Positions 1-10,361 of a stretch of 64,000 nucleotides of DNA are shown here, piece by piece (within the stretch, counting starts at the first letter, position 1; each line of letters begins with the position of its first letter). The stretch spans positions 194,210 through 258,209 of the forward strand of contig DATNEY010000057.1 in NCBI GenBank assembly GCA_035606665.1. Reading direction: 5' to 3'. This DNA comes from DASUGC01 sp035606665. GTDB taxonomy: Bacteria; Acidobacteriota; Vicinamibacteria; Vicinamibacterales; SCN-69-37. Position numbers and translations under genes: made by a program. The notes under the pieces were generated by a model that worked only from the letters and a program-made list of their open reading frames with translations, did not search any database and was not told the DNA's origin.

Positions 1-329
1 GCATCGGGTTCGTCACACTCACGCGCGTGAAGGTGTCCCCCGATCTCCAGCTGGCCAGGGTTTACTACACGATGCTCGGTACTGAGGCGCAGCGCCGCGA
101 CACCGAGCGCGCGCTGGCGCGCGCGACGCCGTTCCTCCGGCGCCAGATCGGCGCCCGCATCCGGCTGCGCCGCGTGCCGGAAATCCGCTTCGAGTTCGAC
201 CGCAGCGTCGAGACCCAGGACCGCGTCGAAAAGATTCTGATCGATCTTCAGGCGGAGCGCGATGCGCGCGAAGCCTCGTCAACGTCATCATCCTCGGCGG
301 AGCCGCAGGACAACAAGCAGGAGAAATAA
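1..329 (+). CDS. rbfA: Ribosome-binding factor A, C-terminal part
   Basis: Partial gene: an open frame enters at base 3 and ends with TAA at 327-329, giving about 108 visible residues; the start lies outside the window. The visible part begins IGFVTLTRVKVSPDLQLARV and holds the KH-like fold pattern of RbfA, a 30S subunit maturation and cold-adaptation factor that binds the 16S 5' helix region. A charged Ser/Glu/Lys-rich tail follows. Its stop overlaps the next start (TAATG), which indicates translational coupling. Neighbours (nrnA, truB, rpsO, pnp) are the usual downstream partners in the nusA-infB-rbfA operon. Confidence 0.93.
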   Translation, partial: IGFVTLTRVKVSPDLQLARVYYTMLGTEAQRRDTERALARATPFLRRQIGARIRLRRVPEIRFEFDRSVETQDRVEKILIDLQAERDAREASSTSSSSAEPQDNKQEK

Positions 330-1288
330 TGTCCGCTGTCGTTGTTGCCGCCGCTCTCAAGGAGCGACGATCATTCATTCTGACGTCGCACGCGCGTCCG
401 GACGGGGACGCGATCGGCTCCCAGATGGCGCTGGCTCTGGCGCTTCGCGCGATCGGGAAGACCGTGCGGATCGTCAACCGCGATCCGGTCCCGGCTCCCT
501 ACAAGCACTTTCCTTCCGTCGGCGACATCGAATTCGCGACCGAGGTCACGGGCCCCGCCGACGCGGTCGTGACGCTCGAGTGCAGCGACATCACGCGCCC
601 GGGCCTCAACGGTCTCGAGAAGTACTTCGTCATCAACATCGATCACCACCTCGGGAACGAAATGTACGGCGGCGTCAACTGGTTTGACGGGACGGCGGCT
701 TCCTGCACCGAGATGGTGGCCGACGTGATTGACGCGCTCGGCGTGCCCTGGACACTCGACATCGCGCAGCACCTGTACCTCGGTATCGCGACAGACACGG
801 GCGGCTTCCGGCACGGTCCCATCTCGGCACGCACCTTCGAGGCCTGCCGCCGCATCACGGACGCCGGGGTCGAGCCGGCGGCGCTCGCCAGGGAGATCTT
901 CGACAGCTTCGGCATCGGCCGCGTGAAGCTGACGGGCGAGATGCTCTCGCACATGGAACTGCACCACGGCGGAACGCTTGCCGTGCTGGGGTTCGACGAC
1001 GAGATCCTTGCGCGGTGCGGTGCCACGGTGGACGACACCGAGGGCCTCGTGAACCTCCCGCTCGGTGCGAACGAAATACTCGCCGTCGCGCTCTTCAAGT
1101 GCCAGGCGGACGGGACCTGCCGCGTGAGCCTGCGATCCAAGGCCGGCGTCGATGTCCGCGGCGTGGCCGCGCACTGGGGCGGCGGAGGCCATCGCAACGC
1201 CGCGGGCGCCACGCTGTCCGGATCCTTTGATGCCTTGAAGGCCGCGGTCGTCACCGAGCTCGCCCGCGCCATCGACGCCGCGAAGTAA
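329..1288 (+). CDS. nrnA: DHH/DHHA1 phosphoesterase, NrnA-type nanoRNase / pAp phosphatase
   Basis: 319 residues. The DHH family N-terminal domain shows the metal-binding pattern H21-x3-D25-x-D27, D87 and the signature DHH at 105-107; the C-terminal DHHA1 domain carries GGGGHRNAAG at about 284-293. Family members hydrolyse 2-5 nt RNAs and often 3'-phosphoadenosine 5'-phosphate, completing mRNA decay. The location between rbfA and truB is the standard one for this subfamily. The ATG overlaps the rbfA stop by one base. Function as oligoribonuclease is from family and context; the pAp activity is less certain. Confidence 0.93.
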   Translation: MSAVVVAAALKERRSFILTSHARPDGDAIGSQMALALALRAIGKTVRIVNRDPVPAPYKHFPSVGDIEFATEVTGPADAVVTLECSDITRPGLNGLEKYFVINIDHHLGNEMYGGVNWFDGTAASCTEMVADVIDALGVPWTLDIAQHLYLGIATDTGGFRHGPISARTFEACRRITDAGVEPAALAREIFDSFGIGRVKLTGEMLSHMELHHGGTLAVLGFDDEILARCGATVDDTEGLVNLPLGANEILAVALFKCQADGTCRVSLRSKAGVDVRGVAAHWGGGGHRNAAGATLSGSFDALKAAVVTELARAIDAAK

Positions 1289-1292
1289 GTCC

Positions 1293-2189
1293 TTGGACGG
1301 GGTCCTTCTCATCGACAAGCCTTCGGGCCCGACGTCGCATGACGTCGTCGCGCGAATCCGATCGGTCACCAGGGAACGGAGCGTCGGACACACAGGCACG
1401 CTGGACCCGCGCGCGACAGGCCTCCTGCCCCTTGTGCTCGGCCGGGCAACGCGGCTGGCGTCGGTGCTGACCGGCGGCGACAAGACGTACGAAGCCTCGA
1501 TACGGCTCGGCGTGTCCACGACCACTGACGACGCCGACGGCATCGAAGTCGAACGTTTCGGCGGCAGTCTGCCGGACGAGTCACGGATTGACGAAGCGCT
1601 CGCGAGATTCCGCGGCACATTCGATCAGACTCCGCCTGCCCACTCCGCCAAGAAGATCGGCGGCGAGAAAGCATACGATCTCGCCCGCCGTGACGTCGCG
1701 GTCGAGCTGAAGCCGGTGACCGTCACCGTGCGGCGCCTCGAGCGGCGCGCCTATGCTGATGGCGTTGTGTGGCTCGAGGTCACGGTGACGTCCGGGTTCT
1801 ACGTGCGGGCGCTCGCGCGGGACCTCGGGCGGGCGCTGGGATGCGGCGGCCACCTCGATACGCTCCGCCGGACGCGGGCCGGACGCTTCGACCTTGCGGG
1901 CGCGATTTCGCTCGCGGAGGCCGAACGGCTGGGACCAGGTGTCGAGACGCACCTCATCTCGCCCGCTGACGCACTCGATGGCCTGCCGGCGGTCACTGTG
2001 ACAGAGGCCGGACTGAAGCGCGCGGTGCACGGAAATCCACTCGGACCGGAGCACCTCGAACGGCGATTCGTGCCGCCGCCGGGTTCATCGGAAGCCGGTC
2101 ACGTGCGGGTCCTGGGCCCTGACGGCCGCCTAGTGGCCCTGGCCGGCAGCAGAGGCGGTCTTTTGCATCCGGCCGTGGTACTCGGCTAA
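1293..2189 (+). CDS. truB: tRNA pseudouridine(55) synthase TruB
   Basis: 298 residues from a TTG start 4 bases after the nrnA stop. The N-terminus MDGVLLIDKPSGPTSHDVV and the catalytic motif GTLDPRATGLLP (Asp38) are diagnostic for TruB, which makes the conserved pseudouridine of the T-loop in elongator tRNAs. A C-terminal PUA-like segment (about 225-298) ends GGLLHPAVVLG. No ATG lies upstream in frame before the nrnA stop, so TTG is the preferred start. It is part of the rbfA-truB-rpsO translation operon. Confidence 0.95.
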   Translation: MDGVLLIDKPSGPTSHDVVARIRSVTRERSVGHTGTLDPRATGLLPLVLGRATRLASVLTGGDKTYEASIRLGVSTTTDDADGIEVERFGGSLPDESRIDEALARFRGTFDQTPPAHSAKKIGGEKAYDLARRDVAVELKPVTVTVRRLERRAYADGVVWLEVTVTSGFYVRALARDLGRALGCGGHLDTLRRTRAGRFDLAGAISLAEAERLGPGVETHLISPADALDGLPAVTVTEAGLKRAVHGNPLGPEHLERRFVPPPGSSEAGHVRVLGPDGRLVALAGSRGGLLHPAVVLG

Positions 2190-2288
2190 CATCATTTCTT
2201 TGCTGCTCCCCTCTGGAGCGGCGTAGTACAACGGCGGTCTGGGCTGGCCTTCGCGGGCTGGAGCTGGGCCGTGCGTGGAGGGCACGAC

Positions 2289-2555
2289 GTGCTGACCAAC
2301 GACCGTAAGACCGCAGTCATCGGCAATTTCCGCACACACGAATCGGACACAGGCTCCCCGGAAGTCCAGGTCGCGCTGCTCAGCGAGCGCATCAGCTACC
2401 TGACCGAGCACTTCAAGACGCACGTGAAGGACCATCACTCACGCCGCGGCCTGCTGAAGCTCGTCCAGCAGCGCCGGCGCCTGCTCGACTATCTGAAGCG
2501 GAAGGACGTCGATCGCTACGCCGAGCTCATCAAGAAACTCGGCATTCGTAAGTAA
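2289..2555 (+). CDS. rpsO: 30S ribosomal protein S15
   Basis: 88 residues from GTG at 2289, preceded by GGAGG at 2277-2281. An upstream in-frame GTG at 2271 would add six residues not usual in S15. The core HESDTGSPEVQVALLSERI and KDHHSRRGLLKLVQQRRRLL match S15, the 16S central-domain primary binder. The roughly 100-base spacer after truB (2190-2288) is where S15 autoregulatory structures occur in other bacteria; I see GC-rich possible stems there but cannot assign a pseudoknot. pnp follows after 11 bases, the classic rpsO-pnp pair. Confidence 0.97.
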   Translation: MLTNDRKTAVIGNFRTHESDTGSPEVQVALLSERISYLTEHFKTHVKDHHSRRGLLKLVQQRRRLLDYLKRKDVDRYAELIKKLGIRK

Positions 2556-2566
2556 GAAATCCACCG

Positions 2567-4783
<2,217 letters not shown>

Positions 4784-4791
4784 ACTTGATG

Positions 4792-4808
4792 CGGGGGCTT
4801 TGCCCCCG
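4792..4808. repeat. GC-rich stem-loop, end of pnp
   Basis: A perfect 7-bp stem CGGGGGC / GCCCCCG with a TTT loop lies nine bases after the pnp stop, followed by a CGCTCACTCG-type run. There is no T-tract, so a classical terminator is not clear. The shape recurs at 6449-6469 and 60262-60327, which suggests a dispersed REP-like stem-loop family. Confidence 0.6.
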
Positions 4809-4860
4809 GATCCCGACACGCTCACTCGTCGTGCTCGCTCGCTTCCGTGCCGGCTGTCGC

Positions 4861-4892
4861 GCCCTGAACCCGGAACCCTGCACCCTGAACCG
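4861..4892. repeat. Heptamer array, ACCCTGA family
   Basis: About four degenerate copies of a 7-base word (GCCCTGA, ACCCGGA, ACCCTGC, ACCCTGA) end eight bases before the ATG at 4900. The same word is arrayed at 43561-43593. Confidence 0.7.
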
Positions 4893-4899
4893 CTCTGCT

Positions 4900-5298
4900 A
4901 TGCTGGCAGACGTGCGTATTTCCTGGCCTGCCTCGGGAATCGCTGTGCTGTTGTCCGCCCTCGTTCTGACGGGGGCGGGTCTCGTCGCCCAGAGCAAGCG
5001 GGACGTGAACGTCACGGCCCGCAGGTACGCATTCACGGTGTCGGACTCGAACGCCGCTGAGATTCGCGTGCAGCAGGACGACCTCGTCAACATCACGTTC
5101 GCCGCCACCGACATTGCCCACAGCTTCACGATCAGCGACGAGCACTACCGAATCGACCGACGCGCCGAGCCCGGCAAACCCGTCTCGTTCCGCTTCCGCG
5201 CGGACAAGCCCGGTCAGTTCGAGATCCACTGCATTCTGACCATCGACGAACGCTGCCAGCGCGAAATGCACGCCAAATTGATAGTTGTCGGCAAGTAG
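4900..5298 (+). CDS. Small exported cupredoxin-like protein with altered copper site
   Basis: 132 residues from ATG 4900. A longer frame from 4786 runs through repeat DNA and is not credible. A hydrophobic N-terminal segment (about 10-28, ending GLVAQS) fits a signal peptide or anchor. The rest is a single cupredoxin beta-sandwich: KRDVNVTARRYAFTVS, then AHSFTISDEHYRID and FEIHCILTIDERCQREMHAKL. In the related cytochrome oxidase subunit II/CuA-like proteins the last motif reads C-x3-C-x3-H-x2-M. Here the two Cys are eight apart and the His between the second Cys and the Met is missing, so normal CuA binding is doubtful. Function unknown; an electron-transfer or metal-handling role is an inference. 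Confidence 0.75.
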   Translation: MLADVRISWPASGIAVLLSALVLTGAGLVAQSKRDVNVTARRYAFTVSDSNAAEIRVQQDDLVNITFAATDIAHSFTISDEHYRIDRRAEPGKPVSFRFRADKPGQFEIHCILTIDERCQREMHAKLIVVGK

Positions 5299-5305
5299 CG
5301 ACAAG

Positions 5306-5323
5306 TCGAGACCGATGTCTCGA
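5306..5323. terminator. Hairpin between convergent genes
   Basis: TCGAGAC-CGAT-GTCTCGA forms a 7-bp stem with a 4-base loop in the 34-base gap between the convergent cupredoxin and M48 genes. It could terminate either transcript. There is no strong T-tract. Confidence 0.45.
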
Positions 5324-5332
5324 TCCATTTGA

Positions 5333-6445
5333 TCATCGATACGCGGTCTTGTCGTACTGGTCCGCCGTCGCCAATCGCTCGGCGACCGACGGGTGACGGT
5401 GAAACAGCCATCGCGTGATCCGCGAGGGGCTCTCCTCGGCGAGGTGTTGCGAGGCGAGCCGGCGCAGGGCCGTTCTGAAGGCGTCGGCGCTGCCGGTGAG
5501 ACGTAGCGCGAAGTCGTCGGCGCGGCGTTCCTGACCGCGCGAGACGGCGTGACGAACGGGCGCTGAAGCCGTCCACACGAGTGCCACCACCAGCGCCACG
5601 AATGGCAGCACCGCATGGCTGCCGATTGGCGGGAGCGCGAGCGGCGCGGCCAGCAGCGAAACCATCCGGTCGGCCACGAAGAAACTCGCAATCAGCAACG
5701 CGGTGTCCAGGGCCAGCGTGTACCAGAGGTCCCGGTGTGCGTGGTGCGCAAACTCGTGAGCCACGACGAAGGCGACTTCTTCGTCGCTCCAGTCCCGAAT
5801 CAGATCCGCCGCAATGAACACGCGGCGTCCGGAACCGCCGCCGGCCACCAGCGCGGCTCCCGTGGCCGCGGACCCGGCAGGCAGTTCGTCGATGGAGTGA
5901 ATGGGCACGTGAATGCGGCGTGACAGCGCGCCCAGCCGTTCGACCAATGCCGGCCGCGTGACCGGACGCGCGCCGGACAGGCGCGCGAGAAGACCCGGCA
6001 GCGAGTGCATGAGAACGACAAGGGCCGTGGCAACGAGGATGCCCGCCGTGAGCCACCAGGTCGTTCCAGAGACGAATGCCGCGAACTGAATCGAGACCGC
6101 CACCGCAAGCACCGCGGGAAACGCGACCACGAGGCCGACGGCCGCACCCGAGAGCATGGGGCCGCCGCGAAGCCCATCCCCCGCACGTACCGGTCCGGAC
6201 ACCAGAAGCGCAGGCAGCGTGGCGGCTTCCCAGCCCGACACCACGACGGCGACGAACAGCACGAGGCCGGCGGCGGGCGCCAGAAGGCCCGGCAGCCCTG
6301 CCGTGACTCCATCCGCCCACTCAGCCAAGCTCCGGCCCGCCGGCGTGAGGGCCAAAACGGCGAGCAGGACGATTCCACCGGCGGCGGCGACAGTCTGTCC
6401 GCGGCGGCGCAGCCGCTGGTGGCGGGCCGCCCTGGACTCGTTCAT
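5333..6445 (-). CDS. M48-family membrane metallopeptidase
   Basis: 370 residues. The zinc motif HEFAH at residues 230-234 (context FVVAHEFAHHAHRD) and a downstream ERRADDFAL (about 304-312), which supplies the third Glu ligand, identify an M48/Ste24-HtpX-type gluzincin. Several hydrophobic segments in the N-terminal half and on both sides of the active site indicate an integral membrane enzyme. Family members take part in membrane protein quality control or CAAX processing; the substrate cannot be told from sequence. It is the last gene of the minus-strand block that starts with tatA, but a repeat separates it from smc, so it may have its own promoter. Confidence 0.88.
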   Translation of the reverse strand: MNESRAARHQRLRRRGQTVAAAGGIVLLAVLALTPAGRSLAEWADGVTAGLPGLLAPAAGLVLFVAVVVSGWEAATLPALLVSGPVRAGDGLRGGPMLSGAAVGLVVAFPAVLAVAVSIQFAAFVSGTTWWLTAGILVATALVVLMHSLPGLLARLSGARPVTRPALVERLGALSRRIHVPIHSIDELPAGSAATGAALVAGGGSGRRVFIAADLIRDWSDEEVAFVVAHEFAHHAHRDLWYTLALDTALLIASFFVADRMVSLLAAPLALPPIGSHAVLPFVALVVALVWTASAPVRHAVSRGQERRADDFALRLTGSADAFRTALRRLASQHLAEESPSRITRWLFHRHPSVAERLATADQYDKTAYR

Positions 6446-6448
6446 TGA

Positions 6449-6530
6449 CTGGGGGACTTCGTCCCCCAGCCCCCCTCGCGCCGTCGCGCGCGGGGGCCCC
6501 TTCGCCCCGCTCCGCTCCGGCGGCTCACGC
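6449..6530. repeat. GC-rich stem-loop element between M48 gene and smc
   Basis: A 9-bp perfect stem CTGGGGGAC-TTC-GTCCCCCAG (6449-6469) is followed by C-rich and CGCGCG-rich sequence with a second GGGG/CCCC potential (GCGGGGGCCCC region). It is of the same style as the elements at 4792 and 60262 and sits directly before the M48 start. Confidence 0.6.
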
Positions 6531-6556
6531 GCGCGGCTCGTTCGCAGGGCATGCGT

Positions 6557-9500
6557 CTAGTTGAGCTGGACTGAGATCAGTTTCGAGACGCCTGGCTCTT
6601 CCATGGTGACGCCGTAGAGCCTGTCGGCGATCTCCATCGTCTTGCGGTTGTGCGTGATCAGGATGAACTGCGTGTTCGTCTGCAGGCCCTGCAGCATTTC
6701 CACGAAGCGACCGATGTTCGCGTCGTCGAGCGGTGCGTCGATTTCGTCGAGCAGGCAGAACGGGCTCGGCCGGTACTTGAAGATCGCGAACATCAGCGCC
6801 ATGGCCGTGAGCGCCTTCTCGCCGCCGGAGAGCAGCTGCACGTTCTGCAGCCGCTTGCCGGGCGGCTGCGCGATGATGTCGATGCCGCTCTCTTGATCGT
6901 TTTCGAGATCGATCAGATGCAGGCCGGCGCGGCCGCCGCCGAAGAGCGTCGTGAACGTCTTCTCGAAATGCTCGTTGATGACGCGGAACGCCTCTTCGAA
7001 CCGCTCCTGCGTTGTCTTGTCGATCTTGCGGATGGCCTCGCCTGTGAGCGCGATTGAATCGAGCAGATCCTTGCGCTGCGTCGTCAGGAAGGTGTGGCGG
7101 GATTCGAGCTCGTCGAACTGCTCGATCGCCATCATGTTGACCGGGCCGAGCCTGTCGATCTTCTTCTTCAGGTCCGTAATGACGTCCTCAGGCGTCGTGA
7201 GGCGCGGCTCCACCTCGGACTGCGCCGGCGCGGCGCCTGCTTCCAGCGCCGCATCCGTCTCGTCTTCGCCCTCGTCACCGTCGTCAGGCATGGACGCAGC
7301 CGCAAGACGCCGGCTGGGCGACGCCAGCTCCCCGGCATCCTCCATGCGCGCCACTTCCTCGACGACCTGATCGATCGCGATGCCAATCGTCTCGAGGCAC
7401 AACTCCGCCAGGTGGGTGAGGTCGGACATTGCCGATGTGCGCGCGACCTCCGCCTTCAACACGTCGGCGCGAACGCCCTCGAGCACGTGGCGGGCGGACC
7501 GGATCCGCTGGTCGGCGGCCGAGAACTCCGCCCGCAGGTTCACGACCTGCTCGTCGAGACCGCGCATGTTCGCGCGCATCGTTTCGATCGCCGTGACGTC
7601 TTCGTTCAGCAGCTGTTCGGTGTCGCGAATCGACTGTTCGAGTTCGTCGCGCCGAACGCGGGTCCGCTCGATGTCGTCGCGGCGCTGGCCGATGCGGGTC
7701 TGAAGATCGCTCGCGGACTCTTCGAGCCGGGCGATTTCCGTGCGCAGGGCGTTCAGGCGCTCGCTGTGCGTCGCCTGCGCCGTCCGCGCGTCGCTCGCCA
7801 GCCGTAGCCTGGCTTCGGCTTCCTCCCGCGCGGTCTGCAGGCTGGCTGCCACACCAGACAGACGGCCCTCGGCGTCGCGCTGCTGCGTTTCCTGCAGCGC
7901 GATCGCGGCAATCGACTCGTCCCGCCGGGATTCCGCTCCGCGGACTTCCTCTTCAGCACGCCCAAGATCGGATCGAACCATTTCGAGCCGGCGGGACGCG
8001 CGGGCCTGTTCGTCCGCGATGCGGCGGACGTCGGACTCCAGCGAGACGATCGTCTTTCCGCGATCGTGATGGCTCTCGACGAGTTCGTTCAGTGCCGTCT
8101 CGGCGGCCGGAATCGCGAGCGCCAGGGCGCCGTCTTCCGACTTGAGCGCCTCGACTTCCTGCCTGGCGGCTTCGGCCTTGTCGCGCAGGGACTGGATCTC
8201 CGCGCGGGTCTCCAGGATGCCGCGCGCGTCGCGCCGCGACCCGCCCTCAACCAGGCCCGCGCGGCGCAACACTTCGCCGGACGTCGTCGCAACCGGCACG
8301 TTCGTCGAACGCGCAAGCAGGGCCGCGGCCTCGAGCGAGTCGGCAATCAGCGCCGATCCAATCAGGCGCTCGATGGCCTGGCGGTGGGGACCGGTGGCGC
8401 GCACCACGTCGGCAAGCGATCGCGTGCCGCCAGGCACGACGAGCGGAGCCGGAGCCGGTGCGGCAGCCGCTTCTTCGAGCACCACGAAGCCACAGCGGCC
8501 GGCATCGCGATCGGAAAGAAGCGCGAGCGCGGCCTGGACTTCGGCCGTTCGTTCAACGACGACGTGCTGCAGGAGGTCGCCGAGAAGCGCATCGACGGCC
8601 CGTTCGTACGGACGTTCGACGTTCAGATGGTCGGCAACGGCTCCATGCGCCCGAATATGCGCGCTGCCCTCTCCAAGCAGCAGTTTTGCGGCGTCGCCGA
8701 ACGACGCGCGGCTGGCGTCGAGTTCCTCGAGGGACTGCAGGCGCGCCGCAAGAGAGGCCGCTTCACTTCCACGTTCGTTCAGCGCCTGTCCGACGCGTTC
8801 CCGGTTCGAACGCAGATCGGCCAGTTTGGTTTCGGCGTGCTGTCGATCGCGCGCGAGAGACTCGAGTGCCGACCTGGCCGAAGCCAGCTCACGCTCGGCC
8901 GCGGCAAGCCCGTCGCGAAGCCGTGCTCTTTCTGCGTCGAGCTCGCGGCTTTCCAGATCGAAGCGCTCGCGTTCAGCCGCGACGCGATTCATCACCGCGG
9001 CGGCGTTGTCGCGCGCCTGCATCAGCGCGGCCAGCGTGGACGCGGCGGCGAGGACGGACGCGCGCGTCGTGTCCGAGTCCTGCTCGATACGCTGCACGGC
9101 CGATTGACTCTCGCTGTAGGCGCTCTCGCGCAAGGCCAGCTCGGCGGCGGCGTTGTCCAGGGCCTCCTGTGCCCGGGCGGCGGCGCCACGTTGTGTCTCG
9201 ATGGCCGCGCGCGCGGGCTCGCGGCGCGTTTCGAGGTCGGTGACCTCGGCAGCGAAAGACGCGGCCTGTTCCGCCAGCGTCGCGATCTGCTGCTTGTCGA
9301 ACTGCACCTGCTGCTGGCGGCGGCCGAAATCGAGCTCGCGCGCGTGCGCTTCCTCGCGCGCGGTCGTGGCGCCGGACTCCGCCTGCGTGAGATTGAGCCG
9401 GACCGTCTCGAGCGCGACTTCGAGCTCCGCGACGTGCGCCGCGGCGCCCGCCTCTCTCGCTCGCCGATCGGTCAGCTGCATGTCGGCTTCGTCAACCTGC

Positions 9501-10267
9501 CGGGCGAGCGATGCATGCCGGTGCGCGAGGTGCACCTGCTCCCAGCGGCGCAGCTCCTCGCGTAGGCGCTTGTACCGCCGTGCCCGTGCCGCCTGCCGCT
9601 TCAGCGCGGCGCGCTGCTTCTCTACTTCAAAGATGATGTCGTCGACGCGCGTCAGGTTCTGCTGCGCCGCCTCGAGCTTGAGCTCGGCTGCACGCCTGCG
9701 TGCCTTGTACTTCGTCACGCCCGCGGCTTCCTCGATCAACGCGCGTCGCTCGGTGGGACGCGAGGACAGGATCTGGCCGATCTTGCCCTGTTCGATCACG
9801 GCGTACGCTTTCACGCCGAGGCCGGAGTCCATGAGCAAATCGTGGATGTCGCGCAGCCGGCACACTTCACCGTCGATCAGGTACTCGCTCTCGCCCGATC
9901 GATAGAGGCGGCGTCCGATTTCGACGTCACGCGTGACGAGTGGCAACTCGTCGAGCAGCACCGTGGCTGGGTCCGCCGGAATCTCTACCGGCAGCGCGGC
10001 CCGGGCGACATCGGTAAGCTTCAGCCTGACTTCCGCGGTCGCGGTCGGCTTGCGGGCGTCGCTGCCACTGAAGATGACGTCTTCCATCCGCTCGCCGCGC
10101 AGACTCTTCGCGCTCTGCTCGCCGAGCACCCACGTGATGGCGTCGACGACGTTGCTCTTGCCGCAGCCGTTGGGACCGACGATGGCGGTGACGCCGACGT
10201 CGAAACCGAGCTCGGCCCGGTCGGGGAAACTCTTGAATCCGTTGATGTGAAGTTTGGAAAGTCGCAT
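6557..10267 (-). CDS. smc: Chromosome segregation ATPase SMC
   Basis: 1236 residues. The N-terminal ABC head has Walker A GPNGCGKS at 31-38. Two long coiled-coil arms flank a hinge around 520-680. The C-terminal head carries the signature LLSGGEKALTAMALMF followed by Walker B CLLDEIDAPLDD. This is the full-length condensin-type SMC that organises the nucleoid with ScpA and ScpB (not in the window). An acidic low-complexity patch (DDGDEGEDETD) interrupts the second arm near the C-terminal head, a likely loop at a coiled-coil break. The long open frames on the opposite strand here are shadows of this gene. Confidence 0.97.
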   Translation of the reverse strand: MRLSKLHINGFKSFPDRAELGFDVGVTAIVGPNGCGKSNVVDAITWVLGEQSAKSLRGERMEDVIFSGSDARKPTATAEVRLKLTDVARAALPVEIPADPATVLLDELPLVTRDVEIGRRLYRSGESEYLIDGEVCRLRDIHDLLMDSGLGVKAYAVIEQGKIGQILSSRPTERRALIEEAAGVTKYKARRRAAELKLEAAQQNLTRVDDIIFEVEKQRAALKRQAARARRYKRLREELRRWEQVHLAHRHASLARQVDEADMQLTDRRAREAGAAAHVAELEVALETVRLNLTQAESGATTAREEAHARELDFGRRQQQVQFDKQQIATLAEQAASFAAEVTDLETRREPARAAIETQRGAAARAQEALDNAAAELALRESAYSESQSAVQRIEQDSDTTRASVLAAASTLAALMQARDNAAAVMNRVAAERERFDLESRELDAERARLRDGLAAAERELASARSALESLARDRQHAETKLADLRSNRERVGQALNERGSEAASLAARLQSLEELDASRASFGDAAKLLLGEGSAHIRAHGAVADHLNVERPYERAVDALLGDLLQHVVVERTAEVQAALALLSDRDAGRCGFVVLEEAAAAPAPAPLVVPGGTRSLADVVRATGPHRQAIERLIGSALIADSLEAAALLARSTNVPVATTSGEVLRRAGLVEGGSRRDARGILETRAEIQSLRDKAEAARQEVEALKSEDGALALAIPAAETALNELVESHHDRGKTIVSLESDVRRIADEQARASRRLEMVRSDLGRAEEEVRGAESRRDESIAAIALQETQQRDAEGRLSGVAASLQTAREEAEARLRLASDARTAQATHSERLNALRTEIARLEESASDLQTRIGQRRDDIERTRVRRDELEQSIRDTEQLLNEDVTAIETMRANMRGLDEQVVNLRAEFSAADQRIRSARHVLEGVRADVLKAEVARTSAMSDLTHLAELCLETIGIAIDQVVEEVARMEDAGELASPSRRLAAASMPDDGDEGEDETDAALEAGAAPAQSEVEPRLTTPEDVITDLKKKIDRLGPVNMMAIEQFDELESRHTFLTTQRKDLLDSIALTGEAIRKIDKTTQERFEEAFRVINEHFEKTFTTLFGGGRAGLHLIDLENDQESGIDIIAQPPGKRLQNVQLLSGGEKALTAMALMFAIFKYRPSPFCLLDEIDAPLDDANIGRFVEMLQGLQTNTQFILITHNRKTMEIADRLYGVTMEEPGVSKLISVQLN

Positions 10268-10361
10268 TCGTTAGACCGAAGCCATGGCGAAACCGGTCGC
10301 CGGGCAGTCTAACAAGCGCTTTTCGTTGGGGCAAGCCGAAACCTGCCCCCTAGATGTTGGG

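Noticed and set aside
8066..9565. 499-residue open frame on the plus strand
   Set aside because: It is antisense to smc, has Arg/Gly-rich composition typical of a GC-rich shadow frame and no recognisable domain.
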